A stretch of DNA of 64,000 nucleotides from Acidobacteriota bacterium (lineage in GTDB: Bacteria; Acidobacteriota; Blastocatellia; Pyrinomonadales; Pyrinomonadaceae): the NCBI GenBank assembly GCA_018269075.1, contig JAFDVJ010000054.1:17507-81506 (forward strand), read 5' to 3'. The notes beneath the pieces are model-generated. The model did not search any database and was not told the DNA's origin. It was given only the letters and a program-made list of their open reading frames with translations. This document shows positions 25,991 through 36,152 of the stretch, one piece after another. Position 1 is the stretch's first letter. Every line of letters starts with the position of its first letter. The position numbers and the translations under genes were made by a program.

Positions 25991-26578
25991 TTACGTGATC
26001 CGGCAACCCGCATCACGAATTTTTTCGATCCATTTCGCGCGTTTCGCGGGACCGAGACCGCCGACCCCGCCGATCACCTGATGGGTCACCGCGGAAAACC
26101 CGCAAAGATTGAGTAGACAGCATTTAAAGCTCTTCAGGCTGTGCCCGCCGAAAACCCGTCGATAACCGCCCGCCGACATTCCCATCGTGACGACGAGATG
26201 CGCGGTTTTGGCGCCGAAGCGGCCCGTCGGCGCGAACCCGTCGCGTTCCGGCCCGAGCACGAATTCCGGCCGCAGCAGCTGTTCCAGAAAGCCCTTCAGC
26301 AGCGCCGGCATCTCGCCCAGCCAGAGCGGATAAAAAATCGCCGCGTGATCGGCCCGGTCGATCGCCGTCTGCGCCTCGCGGATCGCTTCGGCGGGCGCGC
26401 CGTCTTCGTATTCCTCTTTGCTTCGAAGCAGTTCGAAATCAAGTCCGGCGACGTCGATCCGCCGGACTCGATGGCCGGCGGCGGCCGCGCCGGCGGCGTA
26501 AGCGTCGGCCAGCGCGTGCAGATAATGCCGGCGGCCGGCGTCGGGATGGCCCTCAACGATGACGACTTTTTTACTCAT
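25991..26578 (-). CDS. NAD(P)H dehydrogenase (quinone), flavodoxin-like fold
   Basis: A 195-residue flavodoxin-fold reductase of the NQO1/MdaB/KefF type, expected to bind FAD or FMN and reduce quinones with NAD(P)H in two-electron steps. The sequence begins MSKKVVIVEGHPDAGRRHYL (family start with a flavin-phosphate loop). It has the FYPLWLGEMPALLKGFLEQL helix, conserved in the family (P-x-W-x-x-x-P-A-x-L-K), and the GRFGAKTAHLVVTMGMSAGGY region near the active site. The start has a gcagg sequence upstream. It is the first gene of a two-gene unit with the SRPBCC protein. The substrate is not fixed by the sequence. Confidence 0.85.
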   Translation of the reverse strand: MSKKVVIVEGHPDAGRRHYLHALADAYAAGAAAAGHRVRRIDVAGLDFELLRSKEEYEDGAPAEAIREAQTAIDRADHAAIFYPLWLGEMPALLKGFLEQLLRPEFVLGPERDGFAPTGRFGAKTAHLVVTMGMSAGGYRRVFGGHSLKSFKCCLLNLCGFSAVTHQVIGGVGGLGPAKRAKWIEKIRDAGCRIT

Positions 26579-27032
26579 AGCCTGCCGCGTTTTTTTCCCC
26601 GTCTGCCGGGGCGGTTCCGAAACGCGGGCGATCCATCTTTATTCACTCAAACCCCGTGCCGCAGAATGCGTCTTTTCAATGCTTTGCGCCGCCCTTTTTA
26701 CTGCGAACTATTTCCCGATAAAATCCGCTCCCTGCGAACTATTTCGCAGTGGTTTATGAAGCGAAAACTTAAACTTATCGGTTTCGCGCTTATTTTGTTT
26801 ATTTAGAGCGAATTTCACCGTGGAACAAGGTTTGCGATTTGTTCCGGCAAAGTTCTCAAAATCGATGGGAACTGTGGAAGTTTTTATTATTCGCGCCACA
26901 GATAATATTCAACATTCAGGAAGGCGTCAGACGAAAGGAAATCAAGGCTGCATAACGTTCAGACAAAAGGGTGGGAAGTTCCGGAAATTCCGTTCGTGGC
27001 AGAGCTTTCTTAACGCTTTAGGAGGATAAAAT
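26579..27032. other. Divergent promoter region before second hydrogenase operon
   Basis: 454 bases without a gene between the reductase gene (left) and the 1d-type hydrogenase operon (right). It contains the repeated ctgcgaactatttc motif (26701-26749) described separately and an AT-rich section around 26760-26900 that could hold promoters. A strong aggagg lies at about 27020. No TGTGA-N6-TCACA site is present, in contrast to the cytochrome genes downstream. Confidence 0.5.
26701..26749. promoter_or_regulatory. Direct-repeat / palindrome operator candidate
   Basis: The 14-mer ctgcgaactatttc occurs at 26701-26714 and again at 26732-26745, start to start 31 bases, close to three DNA turns. The second copy is completed to the palindrome ctgcgaa-ctat-ttcgcag (26732-26749). 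This is the kind of arrangement used by dimeric regulators binding cooperatively. The regulator is unknown. Confidence 0.5.
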
Positions 27033-28204
27033 ATGAAGAAAAAAATCCCTTCCATCGAACAGTCGATGCAGGCCAAGGGATATTCGCGCCGCGATTTTCT
27101 GTATTTTTGTGGCGTGGCGGCGGCCGCGGCCGGGCTCTCGACGACGAGCCTCGGGCAGGTCGTCAAGGCCTTTGAAACGAAGCCGCGGCCGCCGGTCGTC
27201 TGGCTGCATTTCCAGGAATGCACGTGCTGTTCGGAATCGTTCATCCGCTCGACGCACCCGATCGTCGCCGACATCATCTTCGACACGCTGTCGCTCGACT
27301 ACACCGAGACGCTGATGGCGCCGGCCGGTCACCAGGCCGAAAAAAGCCGCGACGACACGATCAAGAACAACCAGGGCAAATACATCCTGCTCGTCGAGGG
27401 CTCGGTGCCGCTCGGCAATCCCGGCTTTTGTATGATCGGCGGCAAATCGGCCGAACAGATCCTGAAGGATGCGGCCGCGGGCGCGGCGGCGGTCGTCGCG
27501 TGGGGCAGCTGCGCGTCGCACGGCTGCGTGCAGTCGGCCAAACCGAACCCGACGCAGGCGACGCCGATCCACAAGATCATCGGCAAACCCGTCATCAACG
27601 TGCCCGGCTGCCCGCCGATCGCCGAAGTGATGACGGCGATCGTCACGCACGTCCTCCTCTTCGGCAAGATCCCCGAGCTCGACTCGCAGGGCCGGCCGAA
27701 GGAATTCTACTCGCGGCGCGTCCACGACACGTGCTACCGCCGGCCGTACTACGACGCCGGTCTGTTCGTCGAATCGTGGGACGACGACGCGGCGCGCAAA
27801 GGCTACTGTCTCTACAAGATGGGCTGCCGCGGGCCGGTCACCTACAACGCCTGCGCGGTCACCAAATGGAACGGCAACCTGAGCTATCCGATCCAGTCCG
27901 GACACGGCTGCATCGGCTGCAGCGAGGCCGGTTTCTGGGACAACGGCCCGTTCTACCAGCACCTCGGCGCGTTCCCGGGCTTCGGCATCGAATCGACGGC
28001 CGACAAGGTCGGCACGGTCGCGACGGTCGCGACGGTCGGCGGCATCGCGCTGCACGCGATCACGTCGAACATCCGCAAACAAAAGCTGATCCGCGAAAAT
28101 ATGGAGGAATCGGTGACCGTTCACCCGTTCAAGGGCGAAGGCGGCGCGGACGTCGAAGCGGCAGAAGCGGCGAAACCCGAAGAAACGAAAGGAGGTGACG
28201 AATA

Positions 28205-28205
<1 letters not shown>
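27033..28205 (+). CDS. hyaA: [NiFe] hydrogenase small subunit, O2-tolerant group 1d-like
   Basis: 390 residues with a Tat signal (YSRRDFLYF, twin Arg at 19-20) and a hydrophobic C-terminal anchor (about 334-350, VATVATVGGIALHA). This places the enzyme on the periplasmic face of the membrane. The proximal cluster carries six Cys: C63, C65 and C66 in QECTCCSESF, C160 and C165 in WGSCASHGC, and C193 in VPGC. The extra C65 and C165 are the hallmark of the [4Fe-3S] cluster of O2-tolerant membrane-bound hydrogenases. Medial and distal ligands are in CRGPVTYNAC and GHGCIGC. The tail after residue 365 is acidic. It overlaps the large-subunit gene by one base and has an ideal aggagg. Confidence 0.95.
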
Positions 28206-29920
<1,715 letters not shown>

Positions 29921-29930
29921 GAGGTGTTTT

Positions 29931-30623
29931 ATGGCTGCTAATCCACAAACAATTCCATATCGCCGAATTTACGTCTGGGAACTGCCCGTCAGGCTCTATC
30001 ACTGGATCAATGCGCTCTGCATCCTGCTTTTGTGCATCTCCGGCTACCTGATCGGCAACCCGCAGAAGATCTTCGCGGCGAACGAAGCCTACCAGCAGTA
30101 CTGGTTCGGCTGGGTGCGGTTTACTCATTTCGCCGTCGCGTACGTCTTCGTTTTCAATTTCATTTTCCGCATTTACTGGGGATTCGTCGGAAACAGATAC
30201 GCCAAGTGGGACCGGTTCATCCTGTACCGCTGGGATCAGTGGAAAGAGCTCTGGGACACCGTCCTGGTGGACGTCCTGCAGGCCCGCGTTTACGGCCGCA
30301 AGATCATCGGCCACAACAATCTCGCGGGCTTTTCCTACTTCGTCCTGTTCCACATCTTTCTGCTTCAGACGATCACCGGCTTTGCGCTTTATTCGAGTAT
30401 GAGCGATGCCTTTCTGCCGCGGCTCTTCACGTGGATCGTCCCGCTGCTCGGCGGCGACGCGTGGGTCCGGCAGTGGCACCACTTGTTTATGTGGTTCTTT
30501 ATCGTGTTTACGGTCATACATTTATACCTGGTTTTCTACCACGATTACTTCGAGGGTCGGGGAACGACCTCGTCGATCATCGGCGGCTGGAAATTCGAAC
30601 GTGATGACAACATCAAGAGATAA
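29931..30623 (+). CDS. hyaC: Ni/Fe-hydrogenase cytochrome b subunit
   Basis: 230 residues and four membrane segments with the conserved His ligands of the HyaC/cytochrome b561 type. Visible are RLYHWINALCILLLCISGYL, FTHFAVAYVFVFNFIFRIYW, YFVLFHIFLLQTITGFALY and HHLFMWFFIVFTVIHLYLVFY. It passes electrons from the small subunit to the quinone pool. The start has taggaggtg upstream. The gene overlaps the start of the maturation protease gene by 20 bases. The presence of all three of HyaABC confirms a membrane-bound respiratory uptake hydrogenase. Confidence 0.93.
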   Translation: MAANPQTIPYRRIYVWELPVRLYHWINALCILLLCISGYLIGNPQKIFAANEAYQQYWFGWVRFTHFAVAYVFVFNFIFRIYWGFVGNRYAKWDRFILYRWDQWKELWDTVLVDVLQARVYGRKIIGHNNLAGFSYFVLFHIFLLQTITGFALYSSMSDAFLPRLFTWIVPLLGGDAWVRQWHHLFMWFFIVFTVIHLYLVFYHDYFEGRGTTSSIIGGWKFERDDNIKR

Positions 30624-31083
30624 AAACCGAAACGTGCTGATTCTCGGAATCGGCAATATTTTAATGGGTGACGAGGGTGTCGGCGTCGAGGTCGTTCGCG
30701 CTCTGGAGAAAGAGTCGCTGCCCGCCAACGTCGAGTGTCTGGACGGCGGAACGGGCAGTTTTCTCCTGCTCGAACCGATGCAGAACGCCGACCGCGTCAT
30801 CCTGATCGACGCGACGATCGACGGCGCCGAAACAGGCACCGTGCGTCGTCTTCGCCCGCGTTTTTCGACCGATTACCCGCGCACCCTCACGGCGCACGAC
30901 ATCGGTCTGAAGGATTTGCTCGATACTTTTTATTTATTGGGCGACGAACCGGATGTGACGCTCTTCGCGGTTTCGATCCCGCCGCTGCAGGACATGAAAT
31001 TCGAACTTTCGCCGGAGCTCGCTCCGGTCGTCCCGCGGGTGGCGCAGATGGTTTTAGAGGAGGCAGCAACTTTTTCCGGTTGA
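30604..31083 (+). CDS. hyaD: Hydrogenase maturation protease (group 1d operon)
   Basis: 159 residues of the HyaD/HybD family. The nickel-sensing region is NVLILGIGNILMGDEGVGVE with the conserved Glu, an Asp follows in RVILIDATIDG, and the conserved His is in TLTAHDIGLKDLL. It is expected to trim the 15-residue tail of the large subunit at 28205-29920. The ATG at 30604 was chosen; a GTG three bases earlier is also possible. It overlaps the cytochrome b gene by 20 bases and ends ten bases before the Crp/Fnr gene, so all five may be one transcript. No hypABCDEF genes lie in the window. Confidence 0.92.
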   Translation: MTTSRDKNRNVLILGIGNILMGDEGVGVEVVRALEKESLPANVECLDGGTGSFLLLEPMQNADRVILIDATIDGAETGTVRRLRPRFSTDYPRTLTAHDIGLKDLLDTFYLLGDEPDVTLFAVSIPPLQDMKFELSPELAPVVPRVAQMVLEEAATFSG

Positions 31084-31093
31084 TGAGAAGGCT

Positions 31094-31864
31094 ATGAGAA
31101 CTCTCAATAACTTAAAAATTCAACCCAAATGTATTGATTGCGAAATGCACGCGGGAGGCTTTTTCTGCGGTTTGCAGGAAACGACGCTCCGGAATCTCGA
31201 AGCGCTGAAAATATCGAATATTTATCCGCGCGGCTCGGTGCTCTTCATCGAAGGCCAGGATTCCAACGGCGTTTATATTTTGTGTCAGGGACGGGTCAAG
31301 CTCTCAACGTGTTCACGGGAAGGAAAGATCATTATCCTACAGATCGCCGAACCCGGCGAGGTGCTCGGTCTGAGCGCGGTCGTCTCCGATTCGAACTACG
31401 AAGCGACGGCCGAAGTTTTAGAGCCCTGTCAGGTCAATTTCGTCCGCAAGGACGACTTTCTGAAATTCCTGCGGCACAACCCGGACGCCTGTCTGAGCGC
31501 GGTCAAACAGCTCAGCCTGAATTACCAGAAGGCGCATTCGCAGATCTGCTCGCTCGGGTTGTCGAGCTCGGTCGCCGACAAGCTGGCCAAGCTTTTCCTG
31601 ACCTGGTGCGCGCCCGTTCACGGCAACGGCAACGGTCACGGCAACGGCAACGGTTACGGCAACGGTCACGGCAACGGTCACGGCAACGGTGCCGTCCGGC
31701 TGAAGATTCCCTATACCCACGAGGAAATCGCCGAAATGATCGGCACTTCGCGGGAAACGGTTTCGCGGCTGCTGAAGAATTTCCGCGAACGCAACCTGAT
31801 CACGCTGAAAGGTTCCGACCTGATCATTCACGACCGGAAGAGACTGGAAATGATCGTCGGCTGA
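31094..31864 (+). CDS. Crp/Fnr regulator with Cys cluster and Gly-Asn-His linker
   Basis: 256 residues. N-terminal Cys at 13, 16 and 25 (KCIDCE and FFCG) resemble the Fe-S ligands of FNR, with other Cys at 64, 73, 112, 133, 152 and 172. The cyclic-nucleotide-like beta-roll is at about 36-120 and a dimer helix at 135-175. An unusual insertion of Gly-Asn repeats with His and Tyr fills residues 176-199, ahead of the helix-turn-helix at about 207-231. The recognition helix reads GTSRETVSRLL, with the R-E-x-x-x-R of CRP that contacts TGTGA half sites. It lies ten bases after the hydrogenase protease gene and just before cytochrome genes that carry TGTGA-N6-TCACA sites. It is probably a redox- or O2-responsive activator; the signal is inferred. 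Confidence 0.9.
   Translation: MRTLNNLKIQPKCIDCEMHAGGFFCGLQETTLRNLEALKISNIYPRGSVLFIEGQDSNGVYILCQGRVKLSTCSREGKIIILQIAEPGEVLGLSAVVSDSNYEATAEVLEPCQVNFVRKDDFLKFLRHNPDACLSAVKQLSLNYQKAHSQICSLGLSSSVADKLAKLFLTWCAPVHGNGNGHGNGNGYGNGHGNGHGNGAVRLKIPYTHEEIAEMIGTSRETVSRLLKNFRERNLITLKGSDLIIHDRKRLEMIVG
31619..31690 (+). repeat. In-gene 6/12-bp repeat coding Gly-Asn-His linker
   Basis: Tandem ggcaacggtcacggcaacgg type units, variable between Asn-Gly, His-Gly and Tyr-Gly codons, lie wholly in frame in the Crp/Fnr gene between dimer helix and DNA-binding domain. Such repeats can expand or shrink by slippage without breaking the frame. Confidence 0.85.
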
Positions 31865-31876
31865 CGCGGACCGGAG

Positions 31877-32010
31877 ACTTGAGTCTTGAGTCTTGAGTCT
31901 TGAGTCTTGAGTCGTTTTTCTCCTTTTTGAACGTTCGCGATTTTCCCCGAACGCCTTGACAATTTTACAACCGGGACTTGACTCGGGACTCGGGACTCAG
32001 GACTCCAGAC
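31877..32010. repeat. Inverted pair of GAGTCTT heptad arrays
   Basis: gagtctt occurs five times in tandem at about 31877-31912. The complementary series (gggactc, gactcgg and aggactc units) lies at 31975-32007, with a 62-base spacer. Same layout as the GGATTTC pairs but with a different unit. The pair follows the Crp/Fnr stop codon and could act as an end-of-transcript structure. Confidence 0.85.
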
Positions 32011-32038
32011 TTTTCCTGAATCGCCGGCCCTGAAGGAT

Positions 32039-32076
32039 TGTGACGTTTGTCACTTTTTCCTGTGACGAAAGTCCTA
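32039..32076. promoter_or_regulatory. Two CRP-type operators upstream of cNMP protein
   Basis: TGTGA-CGTTTG-TCACT at 32039-32054 is a near-perfect CRP-type site. TGTGA-CGAAAG-TCCTA at 32061-32076 has one good half. They are 22 bases apart (two DNA turns) and 62-99 bases before the start codon at 32138. Spacer CGTTTG is identical to that of the site at 61618-61633. Confidence 0.75.
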
Positions 32077-32137
32077 ATTTCGATGGCTGAAAGATGAGAA
32101 TATTAAATTGCCTTACAAGATTGATAAGGCAGCGGCT

Positions 32138-32602
32138 ATGCTCATCGAACAGTCCATCACCGAACTTTTTTTTGGCGACGCGATTCTCGCCGACCGCCTG
32201 TTTCGCGATCTCGCGGACGAAACCCGCCAATCGCTGGCGGCCGTCACGCGAACCCGTCGCTGCGGCCCGGAAGAGATCGTTTTCGCCAAAGGCGAGCTGC
32301 CGTCCTCGATTTATCTGTTGATCGAAGGCGAAGCGCAAACGATCACCGAATTCGCCGATCCGGGAAAAAACCTCGTGCGGCCGGTCGAGCGCTCCGAAAT
32401 TCTGGGCCTCACCGAAGCGATCACGAATCTGCCTTATGAAACGACCCTCAAAACAGTTACGCCGTGCACCTTCGAATCGATCGCGGGTGAAGATTTCGCG
32501 GCTTTTCTCCAGAGCGAGCCGGAGGTCTGTTTCCGGCTCCTGCGACTGCTCGGCACGAACATCCACAAAATCTTTCGTCTCTTCGCCCGCACCCGTTCCT
32601 GA
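32138..32602 (+). CDS. Cyclic-nucleotide-binding-like domain protein lacking HTH
   Basis: 154 residues matching only the sensor half of the Crp/Fnr family. The beta-roll core reads IVFAKGELPSSIYLLIEGEA and SEILGLTEAITNLPYETTLK, with a C-terminal dimer helix (EPEVCFRLLRLLGTNIHKIF). The protein stops where a helix-turn-helix would begin, so it cannot bind DNA alone. It might be a heterodimer partner, a decoy or a ligand reservoir for the Crp/Fnr protein 270 bases upstream; this is inference. ATG at 32138 was chosen; a TTG 30 bases upstream is possible. Two CRP-type sites lie upstream and one lies just downstream. Confidence 0.75.
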   Translation: MLIEQSITELFFGDAILADRLFRDLADETRQSLAAVTRTRRCGPEEIVFAKGELPSSIYLLIEGEAQTITEFADPGKNLVRPVERSEILGLTEAITNLPYETTLKTVTPCTFESIAGEDFAAFLQSEPEVCFRLLRLLGTNIHKIFRLFARTRS

Positions 32603-32622
32603 GCACCGCTCGACCATCCTGT

Positions 32623-32642
32623 TTTGTGATGAAAGTCACAAA
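32623..32642. promoter_or_regulatory. CRP-type operator upstream of MtrAB-like operon
   Basis: TTTGTGA-TGAAAG-TCACAAA is a perfect inverted repeat of seven-base arms containing TGTGA-N6-TCACA. It is 124 bases before the decaheme start codon. A second palindrome, tctaaa-a-tttaga, lies at 32683-32695 between it and the gene and may overlap the promoter. Confidence 0.85.
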
Positions 32643-32765
32643 TTCCGGTGACACTGCTCACAGACCTTTGATCGACAGAAAATCTAAAATTTAGACAGCT
32701 ATAGAAGTGTCTTAAATTTAACCAATTCAGCGACACAATCCAAAGACACAAGGGAGGCAATAATT

Positions 32766-33797
32766 ATGGCTTCAACAAAAAATATAAAAGTAGTTTTGCT
32801 TGGCGCATTATCACTATTTTTATTGATCTGGTTGGCTTCGGGAACGTACTCCAAAATATTCGGCACGAAAGACGGTAACAGTGTGGAAGCATTGACTTTA
32901 CTGCCGGACAACAAGGACGGCTACGTCGGAAGCGAAACCTGCAGCAACTGCCACGAAGGCCCGTTCAAGAGTTTTTCGGCGACGAAGCACTCGAAACTTT
33001 CGCAGCTCGACGGCTGGAAAGACAAGGTCCAGGGCTGTGAATCCTGTCACGGTCCGGGCAAGGAACACGTCGAAGGCGGCGGCGACAAGACTAAAATCAT
33101 TTCATTTAAAAACAAAAATTCAAAAGAAGTATCGGAGACTTGCCTTGCCTGTCACGCAGGCAAAGAAAGTCATAACAATTTCCGGCGCGGCGACCACTGG
33201 CGCAACGACGTCGGCTGCGCCGACTGCCACACGGCGCACGGACCGGAGTATGCTTCGTTCAAGGCCGAATCGATCGTGACGCCCGGCGAAACGACCGTCG
33301 AAACGCCGAGCAATGCGAACTTCGCGATGCTCAAGAAGAGCGAACCGCAGCTCTGCATCAGCTGCCACACGGAAACCAAGGCGCAGTTCGTCAAGCCGAA
33401 TCACCACAAGGTGCTCGAAGGCGCGATGAAGTGCAGCGACTGCCACAACGCCCACGGCGGTTTCGAACAGAAACAGGTCAATCTTTCGGTCGGCAACGAC
33501 GCGGCCTGCGTCAAATGCCACCTTGACAAACAGGGCCCGTTCGTTTTCGAACACGGCCCGGTCAAGACCGAAGGCTGCACGGCGTGCCATACGCCGCACG
33601 GCTCGGCCAATCCGAAGATGCTCAAACGGCCGCAGATCAGACAGCTCTGTCTCGAATGCCACAGCGGCATCACGGACCAGGCGGCGGAAGGCCCGACCGG
33701 CGGACCGCACTCCCAGGCGACGGCCACCGGACAGAACTGTACGACCTGCCACGTCGCGATTCACGGTTCGAACACGAGCAACGTGTTCTTCAGATAA
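32766..33797 (+). CDS. Decaheme c-type cytochrome, MtrA/DmsE-like
   Basis: 343 residues with an N-terminal signal or anchor (about 8-26, VVLLGALSLFLLIWLASG) and ten CXXCH heme sites: CSNCH, CESCH, CLACH, CADCH, CISCH, CSDCH, CVKCH, CTACH, CLECH and CTTCH. Ten hemes in about 330 residues, and the MtrB-like barrel gene right after, fit the periplasmic MtrA/PioA/DmsE family that sits in an outer-membrane barrel and carries electrons across. Typical segments are SETCSNCHEGPFKSFSATKH and CESCHGPGKEH. A strong gggagg precedes ATG. A CRP-type operator lies upstream. Direction of electron flow (out to a solid or in from one) cannot be told from sequence. Confidence 0.92.
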   Translation: MASTKNIKVVLLGALSLFLLIWLASGTYSKIFGTKDGNSVEALTLLPDNKDGYVGSETCSNCHEGPFKSFSATKHSKLSQLDGWKDKVQGCESCHGPGKEHVEGGGDKTKIISFKNKNSKEVSETCLACHAGKESHNNFRRGDHWRNDVGCADCHTAHGPEYASFKAESIVTPGETTVETPSNANFAMLKKSEPQLCISCHTETKAQFVKPNHHKVLEGAMKCSDCHNAHGGFEQKQVNLSVGNDAACVKCHLDKQGPFVFEHGPVKTEGCTACHTPHGSANPKMLKRPQIRQLCLECHSGITDQAAEGPTGGPHSQATATGQNCTTCHVAIHGSNTSNVFFR

Positions 33798-33818
33798 AAA
33801 TAAGAGGAGGATAAAAAA

Positions 33819-35918
33819 ATGGCTTACAGAATTAACGACAGAGGAAAAAGCCGGATAAAGAATTATGTCCTGTTCCTCTTATTGACTGCGGTCGCAAGTT
33901 TAATCGCCGTCAATGCGCAGTCGCCCGCCCCGTCGCCGACGCCTTCGGGCGAGCCGGTGACCTTTATGGGCTACGACGTCACTTCGAGCTTCGAATTAGG
34001 CGTCCGCGGCGCGAGCATCAACGGCAACGTCAACAAGTTCCGCAGCGACTTCAACTATCATCCGGGATTCCGGATGTTCGACTCCAGCCTGCTGCTCGAA
34101 AATAAGGAAAAGAAATCGAAATTCGTCGATTCGTTCCTTATCACTTCGACCGGCTGGAACGCCGACCCGTCGGGCTTCACCCGCGTGATGGTCGATAAGG
34201 CCGGTCTTTACAAATTCGATTCGAAAGTCCGGCGGATCACCTATTTCAACTACCTCAACAACAGCGAGCGCGGCGGCCGCAACTTCAACACGAAGCAGAA
34301 CCTCGGCGATTTCGACCTGACGCTCTACCCGATGGCCGAAAAACTGACCGTCCGGATCGGCGGCTCGTTCAATACCACTTCCGGCGTCGGCACCTACCTG
34401 ACCCGGCCGTACAGCGACCAGTACATCATCGACTCGCACGTCAAGGGCAGCGCCTACGACCTGCGCGCCGGCGTCGACGGCAAGCTGCTCGGCTTCGACC
34501 TGTCGGTGGCCTACGGCGTCCGCCGTTTCCGCGACAATACCTTCTACACATCGGGCTTCAATCCGGGCTTCAACACGACCAACAACGGTCTCATCACGAG
34601 CCTGCTTCGCGAATATCCGATCAAGGGCCTGACCAACTACGGTCTGTTCAGCGCTCACCGGACCTTCGCCAAAAAGCTCGACTTCACGGCCCGCGTGATC
34701 TACTCGTCGACGACCCGGACCTTCGGCTACAACGAAGTCATCACCGGCCGCGACAACTCGAACAACTTCGTCGATCTCGACAACTACACGATCAGCGGCA
34801 ATTCGAAGCGCCCGCAAACCCGCGCCGACCTCGGATTGACCTATATGATCAACGACAAGTTCCGGATCTCCGATTCGTTCTCGTTCGACCAGTTCAACAT
34901 CAGCGGCGTCACCAACTACACCGAAGCGGTGTTCTCGCGCACTTCGGCCGGCGTGGCGCGTCCGACCACGCTGACGAACAACTGGTATGACCGTGTGACC
35001 GGCTTCCGCCGCTACACGAACACGCTGGGATTCGACGTTCAGGTCAACAACAAATTCGCCTTCAACCTCGGCTACCGGTACGGAAACAGACACACCGTCG
35101 CGGACGGCTTCAACCAGCCGCTGCCGCCGGCGACCAACCTGACCCGGACGATCATCACCGAAGAGGAAACCAATAAAACCAATACGTTCATCGGCGGATT
35201 CAAGATCAAGCCGACGAAATACTGGGTCGTCTTCGGCGACGTCGAACACGGCACGGCCGACAACGCCTTCAGCCGTCTCGAAAACTACAAGGTCACCAAC
35301 TTCCGCATCCGCAGCCGTTGGACCTTGAATCGCTTCTCCTTCAACATTTCCGGAATCACCAAGGACAACAACAACCCGTCGAGCACGGTTCCCAACCCGC
35401 CGGCGAACTATCCGACCGGTGATTTCATCGCCAACACGAAGACCCGCACGTTTTCGGCATATATCGACTGGACGCCCGAGCCGCGCTTCTCTTTCAGCGG
35501 CGGTTACACCTATACCCGCTCGACGAGCGAAACCGACATCGTCATCAATACGGGTACTCTGGTGCGCGGCATCAGCCGGTTCTATATGCGCGACAACTAC
35601 GCGTTCTTCAATTTCTCGGCCCAGCCGTCGAAACGGATTCTGTTCTACGCGTCCTACAACTACAATAAAGACAACGGTCAGGGCAATCTGACAGCGGCGC
35701 TGCCGATCCTGATCAGTTCCTATCCGTTCAAGCTTATGACTGGTGAAGGACGTCTGGCATTCCGGATCACGCGGAACATCGAATGGAATCTCGGTTATCA
35801 ATACATCGGCTATCACGAAACCGTGCAGCCGCTGTCAGTAACCGGTTACGGCCAGGACTATCACGCCAATCTTCCCTACACGTCTTTAAGATTCTATTTC
35901 GGAGGAGGTGACCGTTAA
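33819..35918 (+). CDS. MtrB/PioB-like outer-membrane beta-barrel
   Basis: 699 residues, the same size as Shewanella MtrB. A signal peptide (about 15-38, ending NAQS) and a Pro/Ser-rich spacer (PAPSPTPSGEP) lead into a barrel of many alternating amphipathic strands with aromatic ends (LTVRIGGSFN, LDFTARVIYSS, RFSFNISGITKD). It ends with aromatic residues (TSLRFYF). This barrel would sheathe the decaheme cytochrome encoded 21 bases upstream. The N-terminal CXXC seen in some Shewanella MtrB proteins is absent. No surface decaheme MtrC gene follows; a 15-heme lipoprotein at 54541 is a candidate. A clear terminator ends the two-gene operon. Confidence 0.9.
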   Translation: MAYRINDRGKSRIKNYVLFLLLTAVASLIAVNAQSPAPSPTPSGEPVTFMGYDVTSSFELGVRGASINGNVNKFRSDFNYHPGFRMFDSSLLLENKEKKSKFVDSFLITSTGWNADPSGFTRVMVDKAGLYKFDSKVRRITYFNYLNNSERGGRNFNTKQNLGDFDLTLYPMAEKLTVRIGGSFNTTSGVGTYLTRPYSDQYIIDSHVKGSAYDLRAGVDGKLLGFDLSVAYGVRRFRDNTFYTSGFNPGFNTTNNGLITSLLREYPIKGLTNYGLFSAHRTFAKKLDFTARVIYSSTTRTFGYNEVITGRDNSNNFVDLDNYTISGNSKRPQTRADLGLTYMINDKFRISDSFSFDQFNISGVTNYTEAVFSRTSAGVARPTTLTNNWYDRVTGFRRYTNTLGFDVQVNNKFAFNLGYRYGNRHTVADGFNQPLPPATNLTRTIITEEETNKTNTFIGGFKIKPTKYWVVFGDVEHGTADNAFSRLENYKVTNFRIRSRWTLNRFSFNISGITKDNNNPSSTVPNPPANYPTGDFIANTKTRTFSAYIDWTPEPRFSFSGGYTYTRSTSETDIVINTGTLVRGISRFYMRDNYAFFNFSAQPSKRILFYASYNYNKDNGQGNLTAALPILISSYPFKLMTGEGRLAFRITRNIEWNLGYQYIGYHETVQPLSVTGYGQDYHANLPYTSLRFYFGGGDR

Positions 35919-35948
35919 CTAAATATTGGGGCTTTTTATAAAGCGAAG

Positions 35949-35979
35949 AAAAGCGCCGGATTCGTCCGGCGCTTTTCTC
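35949..35979 (+). terminator. Rho-independent terminator after MtrAB-like operon
   Basis: aaaagcgccgga and tccggcgctttt pair as a 12-base stem around a ttcg loop, followed by a short T-rich tail. It lies 31 bases after the barrel gene stop codon. Confidence 0.9.
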
Positions 35980-36152
35980 TTTAAGACTGTCAAACAAATT
36001 GTGTAATCCCTGATCGACGAAACCCGAAAAAGCGGCGACAGCCGCGCTCAAAGTCAGTAGCGTCGGCTATCGCCGCTTTTTCCCTTCGATCGCACAATTA
36101 CTTTTACAGTCCTCACACGCTCGCCGTTCGCCGGACCGTCTTCCCGACACAC

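Noticed and set aside
27000-27025. Sigma-54 promoter (tggcagagctttctta) before the 1d operon
   Set aside because: The -12 element does not fit TTGC and the sequence overlaps the ribosome-binding region.
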